This document shows, piece after piece, positions 53,422 through 63,472 of a stretch of DNA of 64,000 bases. The position numbers were made by a program, and so were the translations under genes. How positions within the stretch are numbered: the first letter of the stretch is position 1; the number at the start of each line of letters is the position of its first letter. Origin of the DNA: Pseudoalteromonas luteoviolacea (GTDB lineage: Bacteria; Pseudomonadota; Gammaproteobacteria; Enterobacterales; Alteromonadaceae); NCBI RefSeq assembly GCF_021654285.1, contig NZ_JAKFZS010000002.1, positions 246,252 through 310,251 on the forward strand. The letters run 5' to 3'. The notes under the pieces were generated by a model. That model was not told the origin of the DNA and ran no database searches. It saw nothing but the letters and a program-made list of their open reading frames with translations.

Positions 53422-54654
53422 TTATTTTTTCTTTTTGCTCTTGGTTTTAGCCGCTTTTTTCTTGGCTTTAATTTTTGCCGCGTCTTTTTTCTTTTTCGGT
53501 GCCTTCGCTTCTTTGTGCTTCGGCTCTAGTCCTTCAATGGCGCGACGTTTAAGTTTTTGATCTGTATAACGCTCGACCTTACCTAAAATTTCAACGTCAT
53601 GTGCTTCAACCAGTGAGATAGCAGTGCCTTTTTTACCAGCACGACCTGTACGGCCAATACGGTGAACATAAATATCTGCAGTACGTGGCATATCAAAGTT
53701 GATTACATGCGTTATATCGGGAACATCGATGCCTCGTGCAGCAACGTCCGTTGCAACTAGGATGTTTGTTCTGCCACTATGAAAACTCGCCATAGCTGTC
53801 ATGCGTTTATCTTGCGGCATCTCACCTCGTAGCCAAGTAGTCTTGATTTCATTGGCATACAGCTCACCAATTAACTGCTCTAGACGCTCTCGAGTTTTAA
53901 CAAAAACAATGGCTTTTTCGACTTCTTCGCTTTTTAGTAAGTGCGTTAGCAACGCTAATTTATGGGTGTAGTCGTCGGCAAGGTGAGCCCACTGGTGGAT
54001 TTTGCCTTTTTCTTTTCTCGATGGCTCTGCTTCTAATAATGCAGGGTCATTGAGCATGCGTTCTGCGAATAACTCAACGCTATCACCTTCAAGTGTTGCG
54101 GAGAATAAGAAGCCCTGACGGCGGTTTTTAGCCTCTTCACAGATACGTAGCATCTCTTTTTTGAAGCCCATGTCTAGCATGCGGTCGGCCTCATCGAGTA
54201 CTAGTAGCTCGACGTTGTCAGCGTGGAAGTTTTCAGTTTCCAAGTATTCCATTAAGCGCCCAGGGGTTGCTATCAGAATATCATTGTTTTTTTCGAAGAT
54301 TTCCTTGTGGCTACCATAGTTGATACCACCTGTGACAACACCAATACGTAAATGTGTGTTTTCAGCAAGTGCCTGACACTGTTCGTGTACTTGATAGGCA
54401 AGCTCTCTGGTGGGTGTCATAATTAAGACACGTGCAAACCCAGGGTCTTTTCTTGGAAAATCCAGCAAGTATTGAATTGCCGGAATAAGAAAAGCGGCTG
54501 TTTTTCCTGTGCCAGTGGGCGCTGATGCAAGAATGTCACGCCCAAGTAGCGCTTCAGGAATAGCCAGTTGTTGAATGCTGGTGGCGGTTGTATAACCAAT
54601 TTTTTTTATGGCAGAGAGTACCTTGCCATCAAGGTCAAATTCAGAAAATTGCAT
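53422..54654 (-). CDS. srmB: DEAD-box ATP-dependent RNA helicase SrmB
   Basis: SrmB assists early 50S ribosome assembly. The 410-residue protein has the full DEAD-box motif set: Q motif (TSIQQLAIPEAL), Walker A SAPTGTGKT, PTRELAYQ, GG, ATPGR, VLDEADRMLDMGF (DEAD), SAT, then domain 2 with VFVKTRERLEQL, ATDVAARGIDVP and HRIGRTGRAG. The last 35 residues are almost purely lysine and alanine. It diverges from trmN6, the same pairing as srmB/yfiC in E. coli. Confidence 0.95.
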   Translation of the reverse strand: MQFSEFDLDGKVLSAIKKIGYTTATSIQQLAIPEALLGRDILASAPTGTGKTAAFLIPAIQYLLDFPRKDPGFARVLIMTPTRELAYQVHEQCQALAENTHLRIGVVTGGINYGSHKEIFEKNNDILIATPGRLMEYLETENFHADNVELLVLDEADRMLDMGFKKEMLRICEEAKNRRQGFLFSATLEGDSVELFAERMLNDPALLEAEPSRKEKGKIHQWAHLADDYTHKLALLTHLLKSEEVEKAIVFVKTRERLEQLIGELYANEIKTTWLRGEMPQDKRMTAMASFHSGRTNILVATDVAARGIDVPDITHVINFDMPRTADIYVHRIGRTGRAGKKGTAISLVEAHDVEILGKVERYTDQKLKRRAIEGLEPKHKEAKAPKKKKDAAKIKAKKKAAKTKSKKKK

Positions 54655-54721
54655 AATGCATCACAAATAAAGGACAATAGCGGAATTATACTTGTGCTTG
54701 GCGTTTTCTAAAAGGTGCAAT

Positions 54722-55420
54722 ATGGCAAGCTTTGCATTTAAACAATTTAAAATTGACCAAAACCATGCCGCAATGAAGGTTTCAACGGATGGGATCATGT
54801 TTGGCGCGTGGTTATCGCTCGATAATGCGAAAAATGTACTTGATATAGGTGCAGGGACGGGGTTGTTGAGTTTAATGGCAAAACAGCGGTTTCCAGATTT
54901 AACGCTATCGGCGATTGAAATAGATGAGCAGGCAAGTAAAGATGCAAGTCATAATATTGCCCGCTCGCCTTGGCCGGATATTCGATTACATCGCATTGCT
55001 GTTCAAGAATTTGAGTCGCCGGACAAGTTTGATTTGATATTTAGCAATCCACCATATTTTCAAGCAAGCTTAAAAGGGGAAAATGCACAGCGAAATTTAG
55101 CAAGGCATACAGATAGTTTGAGCTTTGCAGATTTAATTTCATCGTTTTTGCGCCTGTGCTCTGAATGTGGCAGGCTAGCCATTATACTACCTGTAGACGG
55201 TGCACATAGGTTTATTGAGCAAGCGCAATCACAAGGGTTATTTTTGATTCGTCAATGCGAGGTGAAAACGACGCCATCTAAACCTGTGTCACGGATCATG
55301 TTTGAATTATCCAAAGTGGAGCAGGCATTGGTGGCAGAGTCTTTGTGTATTTATGATGGCAATAATCAATACAGTGCAGAATATACACATTTGTGCCGTG
55401 CTTTTTATTTAAAAATGTAA
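54722..55420 (+). CDS. trmN6: tRNA1(Val) (adenine37-N6)-methyltransferase TrmN6
   Basis: TrmN6 (YfiC) methylates N6 of A37 in tRNA1(Val). The 232-residue protein has the SAM motif VLDIGAGTGLLSLM and the N6-adenine catalytic motif FSNPPYFQ, plus the N-terminal FAFKQFKIDQNHAAMKVSTDG, a hallmark of the family (in parts KQFKIDQNHAAMKV). I chose the ATG at 54722 over a frame start ten codons upstream. It diverges from srmB as in E. coli. Confidence 0.94.
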   Translation: MASFAFKQFKIDQNHAAMKVSTDGIMFGAWLSLDNAKNVLDIGAGTGLLSLMAKQRFPDLTLSAIEIDEQASKDASHNIARSPWPDIRLHRIAVQEFESPDKFDLIFSNPPYFQASLKGENAQRNLARHTDSLSFADLISSFLRLCSECGRLAIILPVDGAHRFIEQAQSQGLFLIRQCEVKTTPSKPVSRIMFELSKVEQALVAESLCIYDGNNQYSAEYTHLCRAFYLKM

Positions 55421-55460
55421 ATGCTGTGCACGAGCGTATGCACAATGAAGGGAGAGTGTG

Positions 55461-55970
55461 ATGGATCGCGCACAACAGATAAAACAAGTTTTGGGCTTTT
55501 TAGACGAAATTGGTTTGCCATATAAAGTAGTGAGCTTTGCGAAAAAGACTTTCTTACCGGGGCTTAGACATAACCAAGGGGTGTTAGAAATAGACATGGA
55601 TAAACTGATTTACCCTGGTGATATATTGCATGAAGCTGGGCATTACGCCGTATGCGAACCAAAAGAGCGACACCTTTTAGATGGTGATATTTATAAAACC
55701 GGATTAGAGCATCAACGCCCAAAACAGCAAATGATGGGGGAAGAAATGGCGGCGACAGCATGGTCAGTCGCGGCTGCAAAACATCTCGGATTTTCTCTTG
55801 ATGTTGTATTTCATGACGCGGGATACAGAGGCAATAGCCAAAACTTAATTAGTGCGTTTGAACAAGGTGGAGGTATCGGTCATCCGCTATTAGGTGCTTA
55901 TCAGATGAGCTGCAAAGAGCAAGGGTTTCCAAAAATGCAGACGTGGATAAGGCAGGTTTCTTGGGCTTGA
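55461..55970 (+). CDS. Unrecognised protein with HEAGH zinc-protease-like motif
   Basis: The 169-residue soluble protein is not recognised. Its clearest feature is ILHEAGHYAV (residues about 54-63), an HExxH-type zinc motif as in metallopeptidases, followed about 35 residues later by MGEEMAATAWSVAA, which could supply the third ligand. That spacing recalls the minimal protease core of ImmA/IrrE-type proteins, but overall similarity is not evident to me. GGGAG precedes the ATG at a good distance. It follows trmN6 by 40 bases and may be co-transcribed. Confidence 0.75.
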   Translation: MDRAQQIKQVLGFLDEIGLPYKVVSFAKKTFLPGLRHNQGVLEIDMDKLIYPGDILHEAGHYAVCEPKERHLLDGDIYKTGLEHQRPKQQMMGEEMAATAWSVAAAKHLGFSLDVVFHDAGYRGNSQNLISAFEQGGGIGHPLLGAYQMSCKEQGFPKMQTWIRQVSWA

Positions 55971-56005
55971 AGGCTGTGTGAGCGGGTGTGCCCGCTCAAA
56001 CGTTT

Positions 56006-56527
56006 TTATAGTGTCGCTGCGTACTCGGTCATAACTTGTTCAATCCAAGTTGCGATACGCTCATCACTTTTTTCGTATTGGCTGTCTTCATCTAAAGCCA
56101 AACCGACAAAGTGCTTTCCATCTTCTGTCAGTGCTTTTGATGCTTCAAACTCATAGTCATCGGAATTTGGCCAAAAGCCGATGAAATTAACGCCTTGAGG
56201 GGCAATTTTATCATGTAGCATACCCAGCGCATCTTGGAACCACTGACCGTAACCTTGCTGGTCGCCCATGCCAAATAAGGCAATGGTCTTTCCACTGAGT
56301 TCAACACCATCGATGTCGTTCCAATGAGATTCCCAGTCTTCTTGTAATTCACCAAAGTCCCACGTTGAAATCCCAAAAATTATAAAGTCGAATTGCTCTG
56401 CATTTTTCAATGGTTCATCTTTGATGTTGTGTAAAGAAATGACATCTTTACCAATGATTTCTTGTATTTTTTCAGCGGCCATTTCTGTATAACAGGTTGT
56501 TGAACCGTAAAATAACCCGATTTGCAT
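56006..56527 (-). CDS. fldB: Flavodoxin FldB
   Basis: The 173-residue protein is a long-chain flavodoxin: FMN phosphate loop [13 protein letters not shown], the 60s loop [14 protein letters not shown] and 90s loop [20 protein letters not shown] (given in parts), and the C-terminal [12 protein letters not shown], matching FldB rather than FldA. The ATG at 56527 was chosen over a GTG four codons earlier. It diverges from xerD, as in E. coli. Flavodoxins donate electrons to enzymes such as those of the isoprenoid and biotin pathways. Confidence 0.93.
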   Translation of the reverse strand: MQIGLFYGSTTCYTEMAAEKIQEIIGKDVISLHNIKDEPLKNAEQFDFIIFGISTWDFGELQEDWESHWNDIDGVELSGKTIALFGMGDQQGYGQWFQDALGMLHDKIAPQGVNFIGFWPNSDDYEFEASKALTEDGKHFVGLALDEDSQYEKSDERIATWIEQVMTEYAATL

Positions 56528-56604
56528 TGTATTCTTCACTCAAATGGCTGTTATCATATGGGGGCAGTCTACCCTAAGGTTTAATCAATTGATACAGGCA
56601 GCCC

Positions 56605-57531
56605 GTGAACGAACAAGAAACCATATCAGAAATAGAAGAGGATGATTTCGACCCGATAGAATCATTCTTAGACGCCTTATTTTTAGAGCAAGGGCTGAGC
56701 GACAATACGATTTCCGCCTATCGCACAGACTTGGAGAAATTTTCAAGTTTTATACAGACGCAGCTTGAAGGGCAAGATATATTGGCCATCAGTGTGACAG
56801 ATGTAGAGGCTTATTTAGCATATCGCGTTGATCTGGGCCTTAAACCAAGAAGTACAGCCAGATCAATCAGCGCCTTGAAGCGATTTTATCTTTACTGGGT
56901 AAACCACAAAAAAATCAGCCAAAGTCCACTCGTGAATATTGCGCAACCTAAAACAGTGCAATCTTTACCAAAAACGCTTTCAGAGCAAGAAGTTGAAGCA
57001 TTGTTAAATGCGCCGAATATTGAAGATGCAATGGGGCTGAGAGATAAAGCAATGTTGGAACTACTGTATGCAACGGGCCTTCGAGTAACTGAATTGGTTG
57101 GTTTGAGGATTGAACAAATTAACTTGCGTCAAGCGGTTGTGTTAGTTAAGGGTAAAGGTGGCAAAGAGCGCATGGTACCAATGGGTGAAGAATCATTGCG
57201 TTGGGTGGAGCAATTTTTAAGTGTTGGCAGGCCTCAAATGGTTAAGCATGCTAATGATTTTGTGTTTCCCTCGAAGCGTGGTATCGGCATGACGCGGCAA
57301 ACTTTTTGGCATAGAATCAAACACTATGCTATGTTGGCTGATGTTAAGTCTCCATTATCTCCACATACGTTACGTCATGCATTTGCAACACACTTGCTGA
57401 ATCATGGAGCAGACTTACGCGTTGTGCAAATGATGTTGGGTCATAGTGACTTGTCAACGACACAAATTTATACCCATGTTGCTAGTGAGCGTTTAAAATC
57501 TCTGCACGAGCAACATCATCCTAGGGCTTAA
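56605..57531 (+). CDS. xerD: Tyrosine recombinase XerD
   Basis: XerD, with XerC, resolves chromosome dimers at dif. The 308-residue protein has an N-terminal SAM-like core-binding domain (LSDNTISAYRTDLEKF) and the catalytic domain with Arg in ATGLRVTEL, Lys in VKGKGGKERMVP, His-x-x-Arg in HTLRHAFATHLL, and His/Tyr in LGHSDLSTTQIYTHV. It uses a GTG start. A short acidic N-terminal extension (about residues 2-16) precedes the domain. Its place before dsbC, recJ and prfB rules out a phage integrase. Confidence 0.96.
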   Translation: MNEQETISEIEEDDFDPIESFLDALFLEQGLSDNTISAYRTDLEKFSSFIQTQLEGQDILAISVTDVEAYLAYRVDLGLKPRSTARSISALKRFYLYWVNHKKISQSPLVNIAQPKTVQSLPKTLSEQEVEALLNAPNIEDAMGLRDKAMLELLYATGLRVTELVGLRIEQINLRQAVVLVKGKGGKERMVPMGEESLRWVEQFLSVGRPQMVKHANDFVFPSKRGIGMTRQTFWHRIKHYAMLADVKSPLSPHTLRHAFATHLLNHGADLRVVQMMLGHSDLSTTQIYTHVASERLKSLHEQHHPRA

Positions 57532-57594
57532 TGGAATTTTATTGTAGTTTTACGGTCCTATTGGTGAATGAAAAACGAATTTACGAGAACAAAG

Positions 57595-58326
57595 ATGAAA
57601 AAGTTATTTTTAGCAGCCGCGCTTGCGGTCAGTGCTTCTGCTTATGCAGAAGAAACAGCGCAAAAAGAAGGTGTTTTTGCAATTAACCCTATTCAGCAGT
57701 CTCTTGCTGGCCTTGGTTTATCAGTGAATGAAATTACAGATAGTCCAATTCCTGGGTTGAAAACCGTGATCACCGACCGCGGTGTGTTTTATTCGAGCAC
57801 TGATGGCCGTTATTTAATGCAGGGTGCTTTAATCGATATTCCAAATAGAAAAAACCTAACAGAAGATGCGCTAAGCGGCGTTCGCAAAGAAGGCTTAAAG
57901 CAGTACGAAGACTCAATGATCGTCTACAAAGCTGAAAATGAAAAGCATCAGGTGACAATTTTTACCGATATCACTTGCGGTTACTGTCGTAAACTTCACC
58001 GTGAACTAGAGGATTACCTAGAAGCTGGGATCACGGTCAAATATCTTGCATTCCCACGCGGCGGCATCCAAAGCCAAGGCTATGAAGATTTAATGAATGT
58101 TTGGTGTGCAAAAGATGCGGCAACGGCAATGACTGAAGCGAAAGCGGGTAACCCGGTTGCTGATGTTAAAGATTGTACAGCACCAGTTGCTGAGCATTAT
58201 CAGTTAGGTCAGAAGTTTGGTGTTTCTGGAACGCCTGCGATTATCCTTGAAGATGGTACGATCATTCCAGGCTACCAGCCTGCAGCTGAGCTAGCTGCTT
58301 CACTAGAAAGAAATGCAAAGTCTTAA
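57595..58326 (+). CDS. dsbC: Thiol:disulfide isomerase DsbC
   Basis: DsbC rearranges wrong disulfides in the periplasm. The 243-residue protein has a signal peptide (MKKLFLAAALAVSASAYA), an N-terminal dimerisation domain (about 25-85) and a thioredoxin domain with the active site TDITCGYCRKLH and the cis-proline in SGTPAIIL. Two further cysteines (NVWCAKD, VKDCTAP) form the structural pair. The ATG at 57595 directly precedes the signal peptide. Confidence 0.95.
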   Translation: MKKLFLAAALAVSASAYAEETAQKEGVFAINPIQQSLAGLGLSVNEITDSPIPGLKTVITDRGVFYSSTDGRYLMQGALIDIPNRKNLTEDALSGVRKEGLKQYEDSMIVYKAENEKHQVTIFTDITCGYCRKLHRELEDYLEAGITVKYLAFPRGGIQSQGYEDLMNVWCAKDAATAMTEAKAGNPVADVKDCTAPVAEHYQLGQKFGVSGTPAIILEDGTIIPGYQPAAELAASLERNAKS

Positions 58327-58355
58327 GCTTTACGTATAATAGACCCATTATGATA

Positions 58356-58378
58356 AAAAGGCCGTCAGGCCTTTTTTT
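58356..58378 (+). terminator. Terminator after dsbC
   Basis: AAAAGGCC-GTCA-GGCCTTTT followed by a T-run. Confidence 0.88.
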
Positions 58379-58459
58379 GTGCCTGCAAATGTCAACTACC
58401 ACTTATTTGTAGCTGCAAACTGAAATAACTAAAGTCAGATAAAGAGTAATCAGAGTTCT

Positions 58460-60190
58460 ATGCAAACTAAGATCCAGCCTCGACAGCATGTTGATGATAG
58501 CTACTTGCCGGATAACCTTCATCCCGTTATTAAACAGCTCTATGCCTCGCGTGGTGTGCAATCTGCGGCAGAATTAAATAACAGTGCGGCGACACTGCTA
58601 GATTTTAAGCTATTTAAAGATATCACAGTGGCTTGTGAGATTTTGGCAGCCACACTAAATGCGCAGCAACGTATTCTGATTGTTGGTGACTTTGATGCTG
58701 ACGGGGCAACCAGTACTGCGGTATTGATGCAAGGGTTGCCTGAGTTTGGTTTTAATCATGTTGATTACTTAGTGCCAGATAGGTTTAGTCTAGGTTATGG
58801 GCTCAGTCCAGCATTAGCCGAGCAAATAGTGCAACTAGGCCCAGATCTTGTGATAACGGTTGATAATGGCATTTCCTGCATTGCGGGTATCGACATTGTA
58901 AAGGCCGCTGGTATCAAAGTTATCGTGACCGATCACCATTTACAGGGCGAGCAGTTGCCTAATGCCGACGCAATCATTAACCCTAACCGCCATGATTGTC
59001 AGTTTCCATCAAAGTCGATTGCAGGTGTTGGGGTAGCATTTTATCTATTAATTGCATTGCGGCATCATCTGCGCTCGGTGTCTTATTTCGAAAACAGCCA
59101 ACGTCCAGAGCCCAATTTAGCCTCATTACTTGATATTGTGGCATTGGGCACTGTGGCGGATGTGGTTGCGTTAGATGCAAACAATCGCACTTTGGTTTTC
59201 CAAGGGCTGGCTCGTATAAAAAATGGCCAAACACGGCCTGGCATAAAAGCCCTGATTGAAGTGTCTAATCGTAATATGAACCGGTTAACGGCCAGTGATT
59301 TTGGTTTTTCGTTAGCACCAAGGCTTAATGCGGCGGGTCGTTTGGATGATATGAGCTTGGGTATAGCTTGTCTGTTAGCGAAAGATGAATTTCAAGCGCG
59401 CCGGATTGCGAATGAGCTTGATAGTTTAAATCATGAAAGGCGTGAAATAGAGCAGGGCATGCAGCAAGAAGCAAATGCCGTTTTAGAGCGATTAAGCAAT
59501 AAAACTCAAAGCGTACCAACGGCTGTGTGTCTGTATCAGGATGACTGGCATCAAGGTGTAATTGGTATCTTAGCTGGTCGACTTAAGGAAAAATATCACA
59601 GACCCTCGGTAATTTTTGCGCAAGGGGATGATGGTCAGATCAAAGGCTCGTGTAGATCGATTGAAGGCGTTCATATGCGTGATCTATTGGAGCACATTAA
59701 CACACAAAACCCAGGCCTCATTTTGAAGTTCGGTGGTCATGCTATGGCGGCTGGGCTCAGTATTAATGAGTCACAATTTGCCCAATTCAAAATTGCGTTT
59801 GAAGCACAAGTCGAAAAGCAATTGACTGAAGAATTAAAGCAAAGTGTGTTGCTGACCGATGGTGCGTTACCGAGCGAGTGTTTTAATATGGACTTTGCAA
59901 ATATGCTCCAAGCAGCAGGGCCTTGGGGGCAGCAATTCCCTGAGCCAATTTTTAGTGAGCGCTTTGAGTTGGTACAGCAACGTTTGGTTGCCGAAAAACA
60001 CCTTAAGTTAGTGCTAAAACACCCGACTGGTAAGCTGGTGGATGCTATCGCATTTAATGTTGATTTGAGAGCGTGGCCAAATATGTCTGCCCAGTTCGCT
60101 GAGGTGGCGTATCAACTCGATATCAATGAGTTTAGAGGCAAGTTTTCATTGCAGTTGATTGTGCGAGAGATCCAAGCCGTTACAAACTAG
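58460..60190 (+). CDS. recJ: Single-stranded-DNA-specific exonuclease RecJ
   Basis: RecJ degrades single-stranded DNA 5' to 3' in recombination and mismatch repair. The 576-residue protein has the DHH phosphoesterase motifs GDFDADGATSTA, VTVDNGIS, VTDHHLQG and DIVALGTVADVV, then the DHHA1 domain with FGGHAMAAGLSI, and an OB-fold C-terminus. It sits between dsbC (with a terminator between) and prfB, conserved order in gammaproteobacteria. Confidence 0.95.
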   Translation: MQTKIQPRQHVDDSYLPDNLHPVIKQLYASRGVQSAAELNNSAATLLDFKLFKDITVACEILAATLNAQQRILIVGDFDADGATSTAVLMQGLPEFGFNHVDYLVPDRFSLGYGLSPALAEQIVQLGPDLVITVDNGISCIAGIDIVKAAGIKVIVTDHHLQGEQLPNADAIINPNRHDCQFPSKSIAGVGVAFYLLIALRHHLRSVSYFENSQRPEPNLASLLDIVALGTVADVVALDANNRTLVFQGLARIKNGQTRPGIKALIEVSNRNMNRLTASDFGFSLAPRLNAAGRLDDMSLGIACLLAKDEFQARRIANELDSLNHERREIEQGMQQEANAVLERLSNKTQSVPTAVCLYQDDWHQGVIGILAGRLKEKYHRPSVIFAQGDDGQIKGSCRSIEGVHMRDLLEHINTQNPGLILKFGGHAMAAGLSINESQFAQFKIAFEAQVEKQLTEELKQSVLLTDGALPSECFNMDFANMLQAAGPWGQQFPEPIFSERFELVQQRLVAEKHLKLVLKHPTGKLVDAIAFNVDLRAWPNMSAQFAEVAYQLDINEFRGKFSLQLIVREIQAVTN

Positions 60191-60394
60191 CTTTGGATAT
60201 TTTCTTGCGATTAAACGCAGTGACCTCAGTTATCCATGCAAAACCCCAAAATTATCGTATTTGGGGCTGATATATGGTGGTAAATTTTGTTACTATTGGC
60301 CGTTTAGATAGCCTGTCTGAATAAACGCCGTAGCATAGCGAAGAAATTACGGTGTATGGGCTAGATGTTAAAGGCGTAAATTGGAGTAATGTAG

Positions 60395-61493
60395 ATGTTT
60401 GAAGTGAATCCTGTGATTAACCAAATCAAGGAAATTCGCGAACGTACTGAGCTTCTTCGGGGGTATCTTTGACTATGCTCTAAAACAAGAGCGTTTAGAG
60501 GAAGTCAATGCCGAACTTGAAGATCCAGCAGTATGGAATGAGCCAGAAAAAGCCCAAGCGCTGGGCCGTGAGAAATCAAATCTAGAAGCGATTGTTGAAA
60601 CCATTGATAACCTTGTTGGTGGCGCAGATGATGCTGAAGGCTTGGTCGAGCTAGCAGTTGAAGCGGAAGATGAAGATACTTTCGTTGAAGCGCAGCAAGA
60701 AGTAGAAGGCTTAGTTGGTCAATTAGAAAAACTAGAATTCCGCCGCATGTTCTCAGGCGAGCAAGATGCCAACGATGCCTACATCGATTTACAGTCAGGT
60801 TCGGGCGGTACTGAAGCGCAAGATTGGTGTAACATGCTACTGCGTATGTATCTGCGCTGGGCTGAAGCCAAAGGCTTCAAAGTTGAAATCGTTGAAGCAA
60901 CTGACGGTGACGTTGCCGGCATTAAAGGTGCGACGGTACGTGTGTCAGGTGAATATGCTTACGGTTGGTTACGCACAGAAACTGGCGTACATCGCTTAGT
61001 GCGTAAGAGCCCATTCGACTCAACGGGCCGTCGTCATACTTCGTTTGCCTCTGCATTTATTTACCCAGAAATTGACGACAATATTGAAATTGATATTAAC
61101 CCAGCGGATTTACGTATTGACGTATATCGCGCGTCGGGTGCGGGTGGTCAGCACGTAAACCGTACAGAGTCTGCGGTACGTATTACCCACTTACCAACGA
61201 ATACTGTTGTGCAGTGTCAGAATGACCGTTCACAGCACAAAAACAAGGCGCAAGCAATGAAGCAGTTAAAAGCTAAATTGTTTGAACTTGAAATGAAAAA
61301 ACAAAACGCCGAGAAGCAGTCTCAAGAAGATGCTAAATCTGATATCGGTTGGGGTAGTCAAATTCGTTCTTACGTATTAGACGATTCTCGTATTAAAGAT
61401 TTACGTACCGGCGTTGAAAACCGTAATACTCAAGCAGTATTAGACGGTGATTTAGATAAATTTATCGAAGCTAGCCTGAAATCAGGCCTTTAA
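60395..61493 (+). CDS. prfB: Peptide chain release factor 2, programmed +1 frameshift
   Basis: RF2 reads UAA and UGA stop codons. Translation starts at 60395 (GGAG eight bases upstream) and runs 25 codons to an in-frame TGA at 60470-60472. The context CGGGGG-TAT-CTT-TGA-C is the classical autoregulatory frameshift site: an internal Shine-Dalgarno and a slippery CUU before the poor stop UGAC. After +1 shifting, the frame continues from GAC at 60471 to the stop at 61493, giving 365 residues, the exact length of E. coli RF2. SPF (RKSPFDSTG) and GGQ ([10 protein letters not shown]) motifs are intact. Confidence 0.97.
60470..60472 (+). other. prfB +1 frameshift stop codon
   Basis: The TGA here is the regulated stop that free RF2 would use. 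CTT before it and GGGGG three bases further upstream match the known frameshift signal. Confidence 0.95.
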
Positions 61494-61520
61494 TCAACAA
61501 GCTAAACTAAGAGCTAAAAA

Positions 61521-63062
61521 ATGACAGATCAAATCCAAGACGAAAATAAACTCATTGCTGAGCGTCGTGCTAAATTGGATGCAATTCGTGAGAATTGTGA
61601 TGCCAATGGCCACCCGAACACCTTCCGCCGCGAAGACTATACGGCTGATCTACAGGCTAAGTTTGGTGATAAATCGAAAGAAGAGCTTGTTGAGTTAGAC
61701 CATCAGGTATCGGTAGCTGGTCGTATTCTTGCTAAACGCGGTCCTTTCCTTGTTTTACAAGACATGAAAGGTCGTATCCAAGCATATGCATCAAAAGATG
61801 TGCAAAAAACGCTGAAAGAAAAATATGGTCAACTTGATATCGGTGACATCATCGGTGTTTCAGGTCCACTTCATAAGTCAGGTAAAGGCGACCTTTACGT
61901 AGACATGGTTCAGTATGAGTTGCTGACTAAGTCACTACGTCCATTACCAGAAAAGTTTCACGGTTTAACAGACCAAGAAGCGAAATACCGCCAGCGTTAC
62001 GTTGACCTAATCACAAACATGGATACGCGTGAAACGTTCCGTATTCGTTCAAAAGTGATTGAAGGTATTCGTCGTTTCTTAGCTGAGCGTGACTTCATGG
62101 AAGTTGAAACGCCAATGCTTCAGGTTATTCCTGGTGGTGCAACGGCACGTCCATTCGTGACTCACCACAATGCGTTAGACATCGACATGTACTTACGTAT
62201 CGCACCAGAGCTTTATCTTAAGCGTCTAGTAGTTGGTGGCTTTGACCGTGTATTCGAGATCAACCGTAACTTCCGTAACGAAGGTCTTTCAACGCGTCAT
62301 AACCCAGAATTCACCATGATTGAGTTCTACCAAGCATACGCTGACTACAAAGACCTAATGAACTTAACTGAAGACATGCTTCGTACCGTTGCACAAGATG
62401 TACTTGGTACAACTACGGTGATTAACACTGTTAAGAACGCAGAAGGCGAAGTTGTTGAGACCATTGAATATGACTTTGGTAAGCAATTCGAGCGTCTATC
62501 TATGGCAGATGCAATCATCAAGTATGGTCCTGATGCTGAAGAAATCGCGCATATCTTCAAAGATCCTGAAAACCACTTTGATGAGCTAGTCGCTTATGCG
62601 AAGAAAGTACATGTTAAGATCCCTGAAAAATGTGTATGGGGTGCGGGTAAATTCTTATGTGAGATCTTCGAAGAAACAGCTGAGCACAAGCTAATTCAAC
62701 CGACTTTCATCACTGAGTACCCATGGGAAGTGTCGCCACTTGCACGTCGTAATGATGAAAACCCATTCATCACTGACCGTTTCGAGTTTTTCGTTGGTGG
62801 TCGTGAGCTTGCGAATGGTTTCTCTGAGCTGAACGATGCACAAGACCAAGCTGAGCGTTTTGCACGTCAGGTTGAAGAAAAAGATGCTGGTGATGATGAA
62901 GCGATGCACTACGATGCGGATTACATTCAAGCGCTAGAGTATGGCTTACCGCCGACAGCGGGTGAAGGTATCGGTATTGACCGCTTAGTCATGTTATTTA
63001 CTGACTCACCAACGATTAAGGACGTGATCTTGTTCCCGCACATGCGCCCGCAAGCGGATTGA
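61521..63062 (+). CDS. lysS: Lysyl-tRNA synthetase (class II)
   Basis: LysS charges tRNA-Lys. The 513-residue protein has an N-terminal OB-fold anticodon-binding domain ([18 protein letters not shown]), motif 1 ([15 protein letters not shown]), motif 2 ([20 protein letters not shown]) and motif 3 ([13 protein letters not shown]). Start context is AGAGCTAAAAA before the ATG. It follows prfB by 27 bases, the conserved prfB-lysS operon, and ends at a strong terminator. Codon use is strongly biased as in highly expressed genes. Confidence 0.97.
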   Translation: MTDQIQDENKLIAERRAKLDAIRENCDANGHPNTFRREDYTADLQAKFGDKSKEELVELDHQVSVAGRILAKRGPFLVLQDMKGRIQAYASKDVQKTLKEKYGQLDIGDIIGVSGPLHKSGKGDLYVDMVQYELLTKSLRPLPEKFHGLTDQEAKYRQRYVDLITNMDTRETFRIRSKVIEGIRRFLAERDFMEVETPMLQVIPGGATARPFVTHHNALDIDMYLRIAPELYLKRLVVGGFDRVFEINRNFRNEGLSTRHNPEFTMIEFYQAYADYKDLMNLTEDMLRTVAQDVLGTTTVINTVKNAEGEVVETIEYDFGKQFERLSMADAIIKYGPDAEEIAHIFKDPENHFDELVAYAKKVHVKIPEKCVWGAGKFLCEIFEETAEHKLIQPTFITEYPWEVSPLARRNDENPFITDRFEFFVGGRELANGFSELNDAQDQAERFARQVEEKDAGDDEAMHYDADYIQALEYGLPPTAGEGIGIDRLVMLFTDSPTIKDVILFPHMRPQAD

Positions 63063-63078
63063 TAACAGGTTAATCGAA

Positions 63079-63108
63079 AAAACGGCTTTCTAGGAAAGCC
63101 GTTTTTTT
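63079..63108 (+). terminator. Rho-independent terminator after lysS
   Basis: AAAACGGCTTTC pairs over 12 bp with GAAAGCCGTTTT around TAG and continues into eight or nine T residues. Confidence 0.95.
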
Positions 63109-63248
63109 TGGTTGATATCCTCAGAGCTCTTTCGATAATTTCGGCATTACTAAACTGAACACAACTGCTAGCGTGTCATATTCTTTTATTGCTTTATACA
63201 AGACAAAAGAAATTTCGACCATTAGAGGTGTTTTGCTCTAAAGTCTGT

Positions 63249-63449
63249 ATGCGGTGCTTTTCTTTTATTTTTGTAAGACATTTCCCAAAAATAATTTCAA
63301 ATTTATCAATAAAAGTCGTGTTTGCATTTGAAAACAGTGTTTTATTGTTGTTGTTTCTGAAATGGGTTCTAATTTTATCAATCTGGTTAGTTGGCAATTT
63401 CTTATGGCATTTCTATACTGACGTGGCATTTAGGATGAATCACACATAA
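63249..63449 (+). CDS. Doubtful small hydrophobic protein, 66 codons
   Basis: The frame starts MRCFSFIFVRHFPKI and contains a long hydrophobic stretch (SVLLLLFLKWVLILSIWLVGNFLW in parts) predicted to cross the membrane. It has no ribosome site and lies in an AT-rich gap between lysS and two tRNA genes, where chance hydrophobic frames are common. The call is tentative. An in-frame TTG lies 20 codons upstream. Confidence 0.25.
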   Translation: MRCFSFIFVRHFPKIISNLSIKVVFAFENSVLLLLFLKWVLILSIWLVGNFLWHFYTDVAFRMNHT

Positions 63450-63472
63450 TAAGTTATAAGAAAACATAGATT

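Noticed and set aside
56605..57531. Tyrosine recombinase as a sign of an integrated element
   Set aside because: Sequence and the fldB-xerD-dsbC-recJ neighbourhood identify it as the housekeeping XerD.
60642..61493. prfB as a truncated gene or pseudogene because of the in-frame TGA near 60470
   Set aside because: The stop has the exact context of the RF2 programmed frameshift and the shifted product has the full family length.
63189..63449. Longer 86-codon version of the hydrophobic frame starting at a TTG
   Set aside because: The first 20 codons have no ribosome site and add nothing protein-like; even the shorter version is doubtful.
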